Program-made: the position numbers and the translations under genes
Shown here: positions 7,700-18,492 of the stretch, in pieces
Numbering within the stretch: position 1 is the first letter of the stretch
How the letters are laid out: every line of letters starts with the position of its first letter
Notes under the pieces: generated by a model
The model's input: only the letters and a program-made list of their open reading frames with translations
Database searches by the model: none
What the model was told of the DNA's origin: nothing
Source of the DNA: Paracoccaceae bacterium
Lineage (GTDB): Bacteria > Pseudomonadota > Alphaproteobacteria > Rhodobacterales > Rhodobacteraceae
Direction of reading: 5' to 3'
Length of the DNA stretch: 64,000 nucleotides
Assembly (NCBI GenBank): GCA_947504705.1
Contig: CANNIA010000011.1
Span: 1 to 64,000 of the forward strand

Positions 7700-8169
7700 G
7701 GGTTGCTCTCGTCGCGTAGCTGCAGGTGGGCGGGGCGGCCATTCGCGGTTTCGACGATCTTTCCGTCCTCGAAGACCATCGTGCATATCGCAGCGATCTC
7801 AACACTCTGGCCAGATTCATCTGGAACGGAATAAGTCATTTCAACCGACCGCTTTGAGTACTTCGGTCCTTTCGGCATGGAGTAGGTTAGTCTTGCTATG
7901 CCTCTGGCTTTCTCGTCCTCAATGCCTGCCCAAAGAAGGTATTCGTCGACGGTGATTTCAACGGACTTAAGATTTTCGCATCTCTGTCTGACGTATCCCT
8001 CACGTAGCTCGTAGTATTTATGCCCGCGCATCTCGCATATTTGGCAAGCCAGTTCCTCGTCAGTTTGCAAGTAGTCCGGTATGAGGTCGGTACCCCTATC
8101 TGTCAGCCAGCCATAGAGACCAAGAATTGGAATCCACAGCAGTATCGGCTTGGCAGCACCCCACCTCAT
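7696..8169 (-). CDS. Small membrane-anchored protein of unknown function
   Basis: 157 residues: an N-terminal hydrophobic segment (PILLWIPILGLYGWL, about 7-21) and a soluble domain with a CQICEMRGHKYYELREGYV motif and four or five Cys. Its topology suggests an anchored periplasmic domain. I do not recognise the family. The ATG overlaps the TGA of odhB (GTGATG), so translation is probably coupled. Codon choice is less GC-rich than in the flanking enzymes, and a REP element abuts the 3' end, so this is likely an accessory insertion in the odh-lpd block. Confidence 0.65.
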   Translation of the reverse strand: MRWGAAKPILLWIPILGLYGWLTDRGTDLIPDYLQTDEELACQICEMRGHKYYELREGYVRQRCENLKSVEITVDEYLLWAGIEDEKARGIARLTYSMPKGPKYSKRSVEMTYSVPDESGQSVEIAAICTMVFEDGKIVETANGRPAHLQLRDESNP

Positions 8170-9371
8170 CACAAATCCATCAGCAGCCGACGCGGGTCTT
8201 CCAGCGCCTCTTTGACGCGGACGAGGAAGGTCACCGCGCCTTTGCCGTCGACGATGCGGTGGTCGTAGCTGAGGGCGAGATACATCATCGGGCGGATGAC
8301 GATCTGGCCCCCTACCACGACCGGGCGGTCCTGGATCTTGTGCATGCCAAGGATGCCGCTCTGCGGGGGGTTGAGGATGGGGGAGGACATCAGGCTGCCG
8401 TAGACGCCGCCGTTCGAGATGGTGAAGGAGCCGCCCTGCATTTCGGCCATCGACAGTTTGCCGTCGCGGGCGCGCAGCCCCAGTTCGGCGATCTTTTTCT
8501 CGATCTGGGCAAAGCCCATCTGGTCGGCATCGCGGACCACGGGGACGACGAGGCCATTGGGGGTGCCGACGGCGACGCCCATGTGGACGTAGTTCTTGTA
8601 GACCACGTCCTGACCGTCAATCTCGGCGTTGACCTCGGGGACCTCTTTCAGCGCGTGGCAGCAGGCGGTGACGAAGAAGGACATGAAGCCCATCTTGACG
8701 CCGTGTTTTTTCTCAAAGGCGTCCTTGTAGGCGTTGCGCAGGTCCATGATGCCGGACATGTCGACCTCGTTATAGGTCGTCAGCATCGCGGCGGTGTTCT
8801 GCGCGTCTTTCAGGCGGCGGGCGATGGTGGCGCGGAGGCGGGTCATCTTGACGCGCTCTTCGCGCGAGGCATCTTCAGCCGGGATCGGGGCGCGGGGCAT
8901 GGCGGCGGGGGCGGGTGCTGGGGCCGCTGCGGCGGCTTGCGCGCCTGCGGCACCAGCGACGGTGCGGGCGACGTCTTCCTTCATGATCCGGTTGTCACGC
9001 CCGGTGCCTTGCACCTGATCGGGGGTAAGGTTCGCCTCGGCCATGGCTTTCTTGGCGGCGGGGGCGTCTTCGGTGGACTTGGCGGCGACGGGGGCAGGGG
9101 CCGGGGCTGCCGCCGGTTTCGGGGCGGCGGCGGTGGCACCTTCGGTCACGATGGCAAGGCGGGCATTGGCGGCCACGGTCGTGCCTTCGGGGGCAAGGAT
9201 TTCGGCAAGGACTCCGGCGACGGGGCTGGGAACCTCGACCGAGACTTTGTCGGTTTCCAGTTCGCACAGCATCTCGTCCAGCTTGACCGCATCGCCCGGT
9301 TTCTTGAACCAGGTTGATACGGTTGCCTCGGACACGGATTCGCCAAGGGCGGGGACCATTACGTCTGTCAT
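8169..9371 (-). CDS. odhB: 2-oxoglutarate dehydrogenase E2, dihydrolipoyl succinyltransferase
   Basis: 400 residues. It transfers the succinyl group from lipoamide to CoA and forms the core of the complex. There is one lipoyl domain (lysine in [14 protein letters not shown], about residue 43), an Ala/Pro linker, an E3-binding domain ([20 protein letters not shown], about 107-145) and the catalytic domain ending with the active-site [22 protein letters not shown] precedes the ATG. It follows sucA by 21 bases in one operon. Also called sucB. Confidence 0.97.
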   Translation of the reverse strand: MTDVMVPALGESVSEATVSTWFKKPGDAVKLDEMLCELETDKVSVEVPSPVAGVLAEILAPEGTTVAANARLAIVTEGATAAAPKPAAAPAPAPVAAKSTEDAPAAKKAMAEANLTPDQVQGTGRDNRIMKEDVARTVAGAAGAQAAAAAPAPAPAAMPRAPIPAEDASREERVKMTRLRATIARRLKDAQNTAAMLTTYNEVDMSGIMDLRNAYKDAFEKKHGVKMGFMSFFVTACCHALKEVPEVNAEIDGQDVVYKNYVHMGVAVGTPNGLVVPVVRDADQMGFAQIEKKIAELGLRARDGKLSMAEMQGGSFTISNGGVYGSLMSSPILNPPQSGILGMHKIQDRPVVVGGQIVIRPMMYLALSYDHRIVDGKGAVTFLVRVKEALEDPRRLLMDL

Positions 9372-9392
9372 TTGAATTCTCCGATTCCGGGG

Positions 9393-12362
9393 TCAGTTCA
9401 GGCCAAGAGCCTGGGCGACGAGTTGTTGCTGTTCGTATTTGTGGCGCGAGGCGAGGCCGGTGGCGGGCGAGGCGGAGGCCTTGCGCCCGGCATAGGACAT
9501 CCTTGTCGGCTTGCCGCGAACCTTGGTCAGGATCACTTCGATTTCCGGCTCGATGAAGGACCACGCGCCCTGGTTCTTGGGTTCTTCCTGGCACCAGACG
9601 AAGTCGGCCTTGGGGAAGCGGCCAAGTTCCTGGGTGAGCGAGATCGTGGGCGCGGGGTAAAGCTGTTCGACCCGCAGAAGATAGGTGTCGTCGGCCCCTT
9701 GGGCGTCGCGTTCGGCCAGAAGGTCGAAGTAGACCTTGCCCGAGCAAAGGACGACGCGCTTGATCTTGTCGTCGGCCTTCAGCTTTTGCGTCGAATGGCC
9801 CTTCTGCGCATCATCCCAAAGGACGCGGTGGAAGGTGGAGCCGTCGGTGAAATCGCTGGTGTCCGAGATGCACATCGGGTGCCTGAGCAGCGACTTTGGC
9901 GTCATCATGATCAGCGGTTTGCGGTAGGTGCGGTGCAACTGGCGGCGCAGGATGTGGAAGTAGTTGGCGGGCGTCGTGCAGTTGGCGACGATCCAGTTAT
10001 CCTCGGCGCTGTTTTGCAAAAAGCGTTCCAGGCGGGCCGATGAATGTTCGGGACCCTGGCCTTCATAGCCATGGGGAAGCAGACAAACGAGGCCCGACAT
10101 CCGCAGCCATTTGCTTTCGCCCGAGCAGATGAACTGGTCGATCATGATCTGCGCGCCGTTGGCGAAATCGCCGAACTGGGCTTCCCACAGGGTCAGGGCG
10201 TTCGGTTCGGCAAGGCTGTAGCCATACTCGAAGCCAAGGACCGCATATTCCGACAGCATCGAGTCGATGACTTCAAACCGCGATTGGCCGGAGCGGATGT
10301 GGTTCAGGGGGTAATGGCGTTCCTCGGTCGTCTGATCAACGAAAGCCGAGTGGCGCTGGGAGAAAGTACCACGGGTGCAGTCCTGACCGGACAGCCGGAC
10401 AGCAAAGCCTTCGGTTTGCAGCGAGCCGAAGGCCAAAGCCTCAGCCGTCGACCAATCAAAGCCGGTGCCCTTGGCGAACATTTCCTTCTTCGCCTCAAGC
10501 TGGCGGGCGACGGTCTTGTGCAGATCAAAGCCTTCCGGCACGCGGGTCAGTGCGGCGCCAATCTCGGCGAAGGTGTCGGCCTTGATCCATGTTTCGCCGC
10601 GCTGGTAGTTGTTCAGGTCCTTGGTCTCAAGGTTCTTCCAGCGACCATCCAGCCAGTCGGCCTTGTTCGGGAGAAAGGCCTTGCCAGCCTCAAACTCCTC
10701 ATTCAGGCGGGCCTGGAAGGCAGCCTTCATATCTTCGATCTCACCCTCGGGCATCAACCCGTCGCGGATCAGCCGTTCGGTGTAAAGCTGCAGCGTGGTC
10801 TTTTGCTTACGGATCCGGGTGTACATCGCCGGGTTGGTGAACATCGGCTCGTCGCCTTCGTTGTGACCGAAGCGGCGGTAGCAGAAAATGTCGAGCACCA
10901 CGTCTTTGTGGAACTTCTGGCGGAATTCGGTCGCCACTTTGGCGGCATGAACCACGGCTTCCGGGTCATCGCCGTTGACGTGGAAGATCGGGGCTTCGAC
11001 CATCAGCGCGATGTCGGTCGGGTAGGGCGAGGTGCGGCTGAAGGCGGGGGCGGTGGTGAACCCGATCTGGTTGTTGACGATGATGTGGATGCAGCCGCCG
11101 GTGCGGTGGCCTTTGATGCCGGAAAGCTGAAGGCATTCGGCCACCACGCCTTGCCCTGCAAAGGCCGCGTCGCCGTGCAGAAGGATCGGCAGGCTGGCGA
11201 TGCGTTCGGCGGCGTCGTTCAACTGGTCCTGCTTGGCGCGGACCTTGCCCAGGACAACCGGGTTGACCGCCTCAAGGTGGCTGGGGTTGGCGGTCAGCGA
11301 CAGGTGCACAGAGTTGCCGTCAAATTCGCGGTCGCTGGAGGCCCCAAGGTGGTATTTCACGTCGCCCGAGCCATCCACATCCTCGGGCTTGTAGGACCCG
11401 CCCTGAAATTCGTGGAAAATCGCCCGGTAAGGCTTCATCATCACGTTGGCCAGAACCGACAACCGGCCCCGGTGCGGCATGCCGATGATGATGTCTTTGA
11501 CCCCCAAAGCTCCGCCGCGCTTGATGATCGCCTCCATCGCGGGGATCAGCGCCTCGGCACCATCAAGGCCGAACCGTTTGGTGCCCATGTATTTGACATG
11601 GAGGAACTTTTCGTACCCTTCCGCCTCGACCAGCTTGTTCAGGATGGCGCGGCGGCCCTCACGGGTGAACTGGATTTCCTTGCCGTAGCCTTCGATCCGT
11701 TCCTTGAGCCACGAGGCCTGTTCGGGGTTGGAGATATGCATGTATTGCAGCGCAAAGGTGCCGCAATAGGTGCGCTTCAGGATGTCGATGATCTGCCGCA
11801 TGCTGGCATGGGTCAGGCCCAGCACGTTGTCGATGAAGATCGGCCGGTCAAGGTCGGCTTCGGTAAAGCCGTAGGAGGCGGGGTCAAGTTCTGGCTGATG
11901 CTTGGTGTCGGTCATGCCAAGCGGGTCAAGATCGGCGGCAAGGTGGCCCCGGATCCGGTAGGCGCGGATGATCATCAGGGCGCGGATGCTGTCGACCACG
12001 GCGCGCTGGATCTGCTCGGTGGTCAGGGTCACGCCAGCCTCGGCAGCCTTGGCGGCGATCTTCTGGCCTGCGGCCTTGGCCTCTTTGGCCGGGGGCGGTG
12101 CGGCCCATTCGCCGGTCAGCGCGGCGGTCAGGTCATCCGTGGGCGAGGGCGGCCAGTCGGCGCGGGCCCAGCTGGGGCCTTTGGCGGCGCGCCTTGCATC
12201 CTGTTCACTGTCGCCCATCGCGCGGAAGAACTCGGCCCATTGCGGGTCGACCGAGTTCGGGTCGGCGGCGTGGCGCGCGGCCAGTTGGTCAACATAATCG
12301 GCATTGGCCCCGTCAAGGAAGCTTGAGGCAGTGAAGGCGGCGGTGGGGGATTGTTCGGTCAT
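9393..12362 (-). CDS. sucA: 2-oxoglutarate dehydrogenase E1 component
   Basis: 989 residues, normal length. It is the thiamine-diphosphate-dependent decarboxylase that succinylates the lipoyl group of OdhB. Seen are the N-terminal OdhA helix (FLDGANADYVDQLAARH), the substrate region IIIGMPHRGRLSVLANV, the ThDP/Mg pocket LLHGDAAFAGQGVVAE with VVNNQIGFTT, the histidine RRFGHNEGDEP, and the transketolase-like C-terminal domain with LPHGYEGQGPEHSSARLERF. CTCGGAGG stands before the ATG. Upstream lies an accessory gene and then sucD. Confidence 0.98.
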   Translation of the reverse strand: MTEQSPTAAFTASSFLDGANADYVDQLAARHAADPNSVDPQWAEFFRAMGDSEQDARRAAKGPSWARADWPPSPTDDLTAALTGEWAAPPPAKEAKAAGQKIAAKAAEAGVTLTTEQIQRAVVDSIRALMIIRAYRIRGHLAADLDPLGMTDTKHQPELDPASYGFTEADLDRPIFIDNVLGLTHASMRQIIDILKRTYCGTFALQYMHISNPEQASWLKERIEGYGKEIQFTREGRRAILNKLVEAEGYEKFLHVKYMGTKRFGLDGAEALIPAMEAIIKRGGALGVKDIIIGMPHRGRLSVLANVMMKPYRAIFHEFQGGSYKPEDVDGSGDVKYHLGASSDREFDGNSVHLSLTANPSHLEAVNPVVLGKVRAKQDQLNDAAERIASLPILLHGDAAFAGQGVVAECLQLSGIKGHRTGGCIHIIVNNQIGFTTAPAFSRTSPYPTDIALMVEAPIFHVNGDDPEAVVHAAKVATEFRQKFHKDVVLDIFCYRRFGHNEGDEPMFTNPAMYTRIRKQKTTLQLYTERLIRDGLMPEGEIEDMKAAFQARLNEEFEAGKAFLPNKADWLDGRWKNLETKDLNNYQRGETWIKADTFAEIGAALTRVPEGFDLHKTVARQLEAKKEMFAKGTGFDWSTAEALAFGSLQTEGFAVRLSGQDCTRGTFSQRHSAFVDQTTEERHYPLNHIRSGQSRFEVIDSMLSEYAVLGFEYGYSLAEPNALTLWEAQFGDFANGAQIMIDQFICSGESKWLRMSGLVCLLPHGYEGQGPEHSSARLERFLQNSAEDNWIVANCTTPANYFHILRRQLHRTYRKPLIMMTPKSLLRHPMCISDTSDFTDGSTFHRVLWDDAQKGHSTQKLKADDKIKRVVLCSGKVYFDLLAERDAQGADDTYLLRVEQLYPAPTISLTQELGRFPKADFVWCQEEPKNQGAWSFIEPEIEVILTKVRGKPTRMSYAGRKASASPATGLASRHKYEQQQLVAQALGLN

Positions 12363-12438
12363 TGTGGGCCTCCGAGAGGGTGGGGCAGACAGTCAGCTAG
12401 GGAGCCGTCAGAGATATGAAGTAGTTTTCGGGCGTCCT

Positions 12439-13116
12439 TCATGGCTCAAGCGCCCAGACTGGGTGTGAAACCTGGCTGTAAAAAGCCGCGCCGATGTCGG
12501 TTGAGATGCCCAGCGCTGTGCTGATTCCCTTTGGGTCAAGCGAGGCTGATGTGACGCTGAGACCTGAACGGGCACTGTCGGAGCCGAACATATCGATTTT
12601 TGTCAGGCTGAGTGCGGGTGCCGTGGGTGCGCGGAGTTTCGGAAAGTAGGAGCTGCCTGTCAGCGCGGGAGAAGGAACTGCCAGAAGGCAGGAGAAGAAT
12701 GTGGACAGATCGGTGCCCCCAGTGACAGTCAAGAGCAAGGCTCCGGTCTCTGTTTCCTTCAAGAGCTTGGCACTTTCATGCGCCAGAGAGCGGCCGATAT
12801 ACTTCTGGACCTTCGGCCATTTCCCTTGCCAGAAGTCGGCACCTTCTTCCTTGCCGCCAAGCTGTGTTGCCCAAACCTCAGATGTCGCAAGATGGGCAAC
12901 GGCAAGCTGGTCGAGGTAGGTTTTTTCTTCCTCTTCGGGAACCACCGCCCAATCGTTTGCTTCAAGAACCCGGATGGCTGTTTCCGGCTGGTGCGCAACC
13001 GCGATGCAGATGGACATCGTGTCCTGGGCCGAGAAGGCACGGTCGAGGGTTTCGGCCCCCGCAGGTCCCGCGATGGTAATGAGAAAACTCGCGATTGCAC
13101 CCGGAATGCGCATCAT
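12439..13116 (-). CDS. Secreted protein of unknown function between sucD and sucA
   Basis: 225 residues with a clear signal peptide (IPGAIASFLITIAGPAGA, then ETLDRAF). The mature part is not recognised; AHQPETAIRVLEANDWAVVPE resembles the short repeat-like start seen in other Rhodobacteraceae periplasmic proteins, but no family can be named. The start at 13116 was chosen because AAGGGG sits 5 bases upstream; GTG 13122 is possible. It begins 3 bases after the sucD stop, so it is co-transcribed with the TCA genes while probably not being a TCA enzyme. Confidence 0.65.
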   Translation of the reverse strand: MMRIPGAIASFLITIAGPAGAETLDRAFSAQDTMSICIAVAHQPETAIRVLEANDWAVVPEEEEKTYLDQLAVAHLATSEVWATQLGGKEEGADFWQGKWPKVQKYIGRSLAHESAKLLKETETGALLLTVTGGTDLSTFFSCLLAVPSPALTGSSYFPKLRAPTAPALSLTKIDMFGSDSARSGLSVTSASLDPKGISTALGISTDIGAAFYSQVSHPVWALEP

Positions 13117-13118
13117 AT

Positions 13119-14003
13119 TCACCCCTTGATCGCCTTCAGCACTGCCTCACCCAACCCAGCCGGGCTATCCGCCACCACAATCCCGGCGCGGAGCATGGCT
13201 TCGATCTTCGACTGGGCGTCGCCTTTGCCTCCGGCCACGATGGCTCCGGCATGGCCCATGCGGCGGCCGGGGGGGGCGGTGCGGCCGGCGATGAAGCCGG
13301 CGGTGGGCTTCCAGCGGCCTTTTTTCCGCTCATCGGCAAGGAACTGGGCGGCGTCTTCTTCGGCGGCCCCGCCAATCTCGCCGATCATGATGATCGAATG
13401 GGTCTCGGGGTCGGCAAGGAACATCTCCAATATGTCGATATGCTCGCTGCCTTTGATCGGGTCGCCGCCGATGCCGACGGCGGTGGATTGGCCAAGGCCG
13501 ACGTCGGTGGTCTGCTTGACCGCCTCATAGGTCAGGGTCCCCGAGCGCGACACCACCCCGACCGTGCCCTTGGAGAAGATCGAGCCCGGCATGATCCCAA
13601 TCTTGCATTCGCCGGGGGTCAGGACGCCGGGGCAGTTCGGGCCGATCAGGCGGGACTTCGAATTGATCAGCGCGCGCTTGACCCGCATCATGTCAAGGAC
13701 CGGGATGCCTTCGGTGATGCAGATGATCAGCGGGATTTCGGCGTCGATCGCCTCAAGGATTGAATCGGCGGCAAAGGGCGGAGGAACATAGATCGCGGTG
13801 GCGTCGGCACCGGTTCTTTCCACCGCCTCATGCACCGAGTTGAAGACCGGCAGGCCAAGGTGGGTTTCGCCCCCTTTGCCGGGGGTCACGCCGCCGACCA
13901 TTTGCGTGCCATAGGCGATGGCCTGTTCGGAATGGAAGGTGCCCTGCGAGCCGGTAAAGCCCTGGCAGATGACTTTCGTTGCCTTGTTGACGAGTACGGC
14001 CAT
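13119..14003 (-). CDS. sucD: Succinyl-CoA synthetase alpha subunit
   Basis: 294 residues. With SucC it converts succinyl-CoA, phosphate and NDP to succinate, CoA and NTP. Seen are the CoA-binding Rossmann part ([18 protein letters not shown]), the loop [18 protein letters not shown] and the phosphohistidine [17 protein letters not shown]. The start is the ATG after GAAGGAGG; five upstream codons in frame are not used. It is separated from sucC by a 3-kb insert of accessory genes, unlike the usual adjacent sucCD arrangement. Confidence 0.97.
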   Translation of the reverse strand: MAVLVNKATKVICQGFTGSQGTFHSEQAIAYGTQMVGGVTPGKGGETHLGLPVFNSVHEAVERTGADATAIYVPPPFAADSILEAIDAEIPLIICITEGIPVLDMMRVKRALINSKSRLIGPNCPGVLTPGECKIGIMPGSIFSKGTVGVVSRSGTLTYEAVKQTTDVGLGQSTAVGIGGDPIKGSEHIDILEMFLADPETHSIIMIGEIGGAAEEDAAQFLADERKKGRWKPTAGFIAGRTAPPGRRMGHAGAIVAGGKGDAQSKIEAMLRAGIVVADSPAGLGEAVLKAIKG

Positions 14004-14081
14004 CGGGGCCTCCTTCACGCTGTCGGTTGGGGGGCGGATAGCCCGCCCCCGGGGTTCAGTGCCCCCTTGCGGGGGATCGGG

Positions 14082-14567
14082 TTATTCGCCGGTGCCGAAG
14101 TTGAAGCGCCAGGCCGAGGTGGTTTCACCTTCGCAGGTCGGGTCCTGCCCGCCCGAGGTCAGGATTGCGATGGCCCCGTTCGAAAGCGTCTTGGTCATGC
14201 AGCCATCGGCATCGGTGCCGTCAGCCGTCACCTCGACCCCAGAATTGCCGCCCATCATGAAAAGATCGAAGGCCATTTCCGCATCGCCCGTTCCGATGGC
14301 GCTGCTTTCCACTTGGCAAAAGCCAACGTCGTTCGAGACCATGCCCGAGGTCGACCCGCTGGCGGGGATAAGGTTTGTCACCCCCGCTTCGGCATCAGCC
14401 TCCGCGGTCCAGTCATACATTTCCATCTGCGCGACGGTGGTGTCTGCCTTGCCTTCGCCTAGCATGCAAAAGCCGATCCCGTCGATCATCTGGTAGACCG
14501 GGTCCTGGTCTTGAGCAAAGGCCGGGGCGGTGGCAGTCAAGATAATAAGGCATGCAATCTTCTTCAT
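14082..14567 (-). CDS. Secreted four-cysteine protein, paralogue A
   Basis: 161 residues; signal peptide KKIACLIILTATAPAFA then QDQDPV. Four cysteines occur in contexts shared with the two proteins at 15510 and 15998: GFCMLGEG, GFCQVES, DGCMTKTLSN and DPTCEGE. A hydrophobic ILTSGG stretch precedes the last Cys. The pattern suggests two disulfides in a periplasmic fold. The function is unknown. The ATG at 14567 has AAGGA 9 bases upstream. It lies between sucD and a sulfotransferase gene. Confidence 0.7.
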   Translation of the reverse strand: MKKIACLIILTATAPAFAQDQDPVYQMIDGIGFCMLGEGKADTTVAQMEMYDWTAEADAEAGVTNLIPASGSTSGMVSNDVGFCQVESSAIGTGDAEMAFDLFMMGGNSGVEVTADGTDADGCMTKTLSNGAIAILTSGGQDPTCEGETTSAWRFNFGTGE

Positions 14568-14634
14568 GGTTGTCATCCTTTTCACGCTTGTGGGTCTTGT
14601 GGTGTTGAATCTGAGAGGAAAGTGAAATCGTCGT

Positions 14635-15384
14635 CTAGCCGGCCACCCGTCCATGCGCGAAGCCTGCGCTATTTCCGGAAAGCCAGTTTTCGCAGGCCCG
14701 AAGAAACTCATAGTCTTGTGTGTACCAGCGGCGGAGATTGTCTTTTGCCAGATCTGATAGGGGAGGTACGCCGTCATAGGATTGCTTGCGCGCGTAGCGA
14801 TCTTCGCCCGTCGCCTTGACCGGGGCGTCATGGCCGATGCGGCGCAGAAACTCGGCCAGATCTTCTTCGATATGCTCAAGCCGGATGATCCAGACCGGAG
14901 GGCGCAAGACAAGGTCGAAACCATGAAGAGTGAAGTTGTCCACCAGATTGCGGCTGGTGTGGTAGATCGACTTCATTGCAAGCGCAGCATCAATGCCCCG
15001 CTGATCAGGGCGGAAAAGGGCCTCTGCCAGATCGTTTGCCGATTCGAACAGTCCGAAAGCACGCATTTCGTTCGGGCTTCGGGGTTTGCCCGGCTTCATT
15101 TCCCCCTTTGCCTGACGCCAGTGAAAGGCAGATCGGAACCGAGTCAGCGGATCGCGCGTCGAAAAGAAATAGCGCTGGTCGCTCGGCAGGTCGATCAGGC
15201 GGACGTCGTGTTCATGCGCGCGGATCCGGTTTTGGATGCGCCCCGCGTTTACCTGCCGGACAACCAGCTTGATCTGGGATCCAGCGGTTTTTGGCACATG
15301 CAGGAAATGGATGGAATCCTTCGGGTAACCGAAAACGCGGTCAGTCGCATTCACCAGCCGGTCGCGCAGCGTTTCAGGTCTCAT
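14635..15384 (-). CDS. Sulfotransferase family 2-type protein
   Basis: 249 residues, soluble. IHFLHVPKTAGSQIK (about residues 25-40) matches the 5'-phosphosulfate loop of PAPS-dependent sulfotransferases, and FSTRDPLTRFRSAF (about 75-90) the 3'-phosphate site. The catalytic acceptor side is not clear, and the substrate (a glycan or a small metabolite) is unknown. The ATG follows AAGGAGGGCACCAA. It interrupts the row of four-cysteine paralogues, so it is probably part of the same accessory insert. Confidence 0.8.
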   Translation of the reverse strand: MRPETLRDRLVNATDRVFGYPKDSIHFLHVPKTAGSQIKLVVRQVNAGRIQNRIRAHEHDVRLIDLPSDQRYFFSTRDPLTRFRSAFHWRQAKGEMKPGKPRSPNEMRAFGLFESANDLAEALFRPDQRGIDAALAMKSIYHTSRNLVDNFTLHGFDLVLRPPVWIIRLEHIEEDLAEFLRRIGHDAPVKATGEDRYARKQSYDGVPPLSDLAKDNLRRWYTQDYEFLRACENWLSGNSAGFAHGRVAG

Positions 15385-15509
15385 TTGGTGCCCTCCTTGC
15401 ACCAAGGCAGCACGATCCAACGCCGGCGGCGGGATGGGCGCGGTCTGCCTTGTTGATGTGAAGAAGCATCGGCGTTTCCTTTAATGCCAGTCTTGGAAGG
15501 TTGGCAGCG

Positions 15510-15998
15510 TCATTCGGATAGCATGAAGCGCAGTGCGGCCCCGGTTTGTGACATGCAGACCGGGTCATTGCCCGAACTGGTCAGTGTGCCGATGACCGGG
15601 CCAAGGTCATAGGTGGTGCAGCCGTCTTCGTCCTTGCCCATGGTCGGTGGCGTGTCGGTCAGGCCAAGGAGTGTGGCCTCCATTTCGGCGGTGCTGATGG
15701 CTTCATCGGCGATCATGCAGAAACCGGGTTCGGTCCAGTAAAGGACCCACATGTCGCCCATTTCCCACGCGGCGGTGCCGTCACCTTCCCCCTCGGCCGC
15801 GGTCCAGCCCGCCTCGCCGAAGGCTGTGTCGATGATTGCGGGGTCACTGGCCCCTTCGGCGCAGGCAATGATCGCCCCGCCAAGGGCGGTTTCGGGGGCG
15901 GAAAGGAGGTCACTGGCCGTGAAGGACATTTCGGCATGGGCGGGAAGGGCGGCCAGACCAAGTGCCGCGATCAGGGTAAGCGGTTTCAACGTCACCAT
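15510..15998 (-). CDS. Secreted four-cysteine protein, paralogue B
   Basis: 162 residues; signal peptide LKPLTLIAALGLAALPAHA, then EMSF. The four conserved cysteines are in IIACAEGA, PGFCMIADEA, DGCTTYDLG and DPVCMSQT, and the C-terminus AALRFMLSE parallels AIRFFFGEGE of paralogue C. The role is unknown. Its ATG overlaps the TGA of paralogue C (GTGATGG), so the two are translationally coupled. It is the most diverged of the three. Confidence 0.7.
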   Translation of the reverse strand: MVTLKPLTLIAALGLAALPAHAEMSFTASDLLSAPETALGGAIIACAEGASDPAIIDTAFGEAGWTAAEGEGDGTAAWEMGDMWVLYWTEPGFCMIADEAISTAEMEATLLGLTDTPPTMGKDEDGCTTYDLGPVIGTLTSSGNDPVCMSQTGAALRFMLSE

Positions 15999-16492
15999 CA
16001 CTCGCCCTCGCCAAAGAAGAAGCGGATGGCGGAGTTCTGGTCGGACGTGCAGACCGGAACCGTGCCGCCGGACGTGATGACCGCAACCACATCGTTGGAA
16101 AGGGTCAGAGTCGTGCAGCCGTCGTCGTTGGTTTCGCTTTTTGTAACGGACGGCCCGCCAAAGGCCAGATAGCCCGTCAGCTCCAGCGCGCGGTCGGTGC
16201 CGAGAACGGTGCTTTCGATCTGGCAATATCCCGGTGTGGGCGACATCACGCCCAGCGTGTCAGTGCCAACGCCGGGCCGGAAGTTGACCACGGTGTTGAC
16301 GGTGTCTTCCTCATGCGTCCAGCCATATAGGCCGAGTGCGGTGACCGTCTTGTCGGGATGCCCCTCGCCCATGGCGCATGCGACATAGCCCTCAAGCAGC
16401 TGGTTCGACGGGTCAGCATCCTGCGCCAGCGCCGGAAGGGGGGCGAGGAGAAGGGCGAGGAGGATGAGGCGGGATACGGGCAATGCGGTCAC
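15998..16492 (-). CDS. Secreted four-cysteine protein, paralogue C
   Basis: 164 residues from a GTG start; signal peptide SRLILLALLLAPLPALA, then QDADPSNQ. Cysteines lie in VACAMGEGHPDKTV, PGYCQIESTVLGT, DGCTTLTLSN and VPVCTSDQ, in the same order and spacing as in paralogue A, which it resembles most (for example FCQVES versus YCQIES). The function is unknown. It heads a two-gene unit with paralogue B. No upstream ATG is available in frame, which supports GTG 16492. Confidence 0.7.
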   Translation of the reverse strand: MTALPVSRLILLALLLAPLPALAQDADPSNQLLEGYVACAMGEGHPDKTVTALGLYGWTHEEDTVNTVVNFRPGVGTDTLGVMSPTPGYCQIESTVLGTDRALELTGYLAFGGPSVTKSETNDDGCTTLTLSNDVVAVITSGGTVPVCTSDQNSAIRFFFGEGE

Positions 16493-16568
16493 TTCGAGGT
16501 TGAGGAGAGGGGTGGTGGGTTTGCAATCGCCCTACCGGCTTGCTGAACATAAAGGTTGAGGTTCCGTA

Positions 16569-17144
16569 TCATCCAACCACTCCCGTCGCTGTTACAGTGG
16601 GATCGCCCGTCATTGTCCGGTCCGAACCATGAGCTTTCCAATAGGCAAGCACGAGGTCCCGAAGCCTTTCAAAGTTCAGGTCAAGATCGGTCGATGCAAG
16701 CCAGAAGTCGCTCTTGTAAAACCTTTTGTTGAGAGTGATCCAAAATCTCATAAATTGAGAGGTTTCCAGTTTCAGGCCTTTATCGATTACCAAGCAGAGC
16801 ATCGAGGTTCGCGCGATGGTCAATGTCTGGATGTCGCTTATCGAAGGCCAAGGAACCAACGTCCGCGACAGTCTCAAATCCATCATTCCATCGGGAGAGA
16901 GCGTGACCGGATACCTAGGGCCGAGTGTCAATCTTTGAAACCCAATGATGGCACACAGCCCAAAGAATACGATGCACAACCAGCCGGTTGGCTCTGCAAG
17001 AGCGCCCCGTCGCGTGTCGCTGAAATCGCCGGTGATCAGCCACATCCCGCCTAGGACGGCCAATAGTGCGCCACCAACCAAAGCGATCAGTTTGGTCACA
17101 GAGCGACCAATCCGAACAGTGCTTGATGTGCTTGCATATGCCAT
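16569..17144 (-). CDS. STM3941-like membrane protein
   Basis: 191 residues: two membrane segments near the N-terminus ([19 protein letters not shown] and [15 protein letters not shown]), then a cytosolic domain of beta-strand character ([22 protein letters not shown]). This is the layout of the STM3941 family. Their function is unknown. No strong ribosome binding site precedes the ATG. It ends 77 bases before paralogue C and starts 33 bases after sucC. Confidence 0.65.
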   Translation of the reverse strand: MAYASTSSTVRIGRSVTKLIALVGGALLAVLGGMWLITGDFSDTRRGALAEPTGWLCIVFFGLCAIIGFQRLTLGPRYPVTLSPDGMMDLRLSRTLVPWPSISDIQTLTIARTSMLCLVIDKGLKLETSQFMRFWITLNKRFYKSDFWLASTDLDLNFERLRDLVLAYWKAHGSDRTMTGDPTVTATGVVG

Positions 17145-17176
17145 TTTGTTTTTCGCTTGCTCGGGCTTCGACAGAC

Positions 17177-18370
<1,194 letters not shown>

Positions 18371-18434
18371 TGGCTGGGTTCCCTTGGATCAGGTAAAGGC
18401 CGAAATGGTTGCCTATCTTGTCGCACCTTTGACG

Positions 18435-18463
18435 CTATGATCCAAACGACAAATCCGTGTTAA
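18435..18463 (-). promoter_or_regulatory. Candidate sucC promoter
   Basis: On the minus strand TTAACA (18463-18458) and TCATAG (18440-18435) are separated by 17 bases, about 65 bases upstream of the sucC ATG. The -35 box is a good match and the -10 moderate. The GTGATCAC array lies immediately upstream, the position expected for an activator. Confidence 0.45.
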
Positions 18464-18492
18464 TGCCCGCAAATGTGCAGAAAATGCGGTTT

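Noticed and set aside
8127-12326. Long plus-strand open frames (396 and 760 codons) opposite odhB and sucA
   Set aside because: They are mirror frames of highly GC-biased genes with no start signals or recognisable domains; the minus-strand enzymes explain the region.
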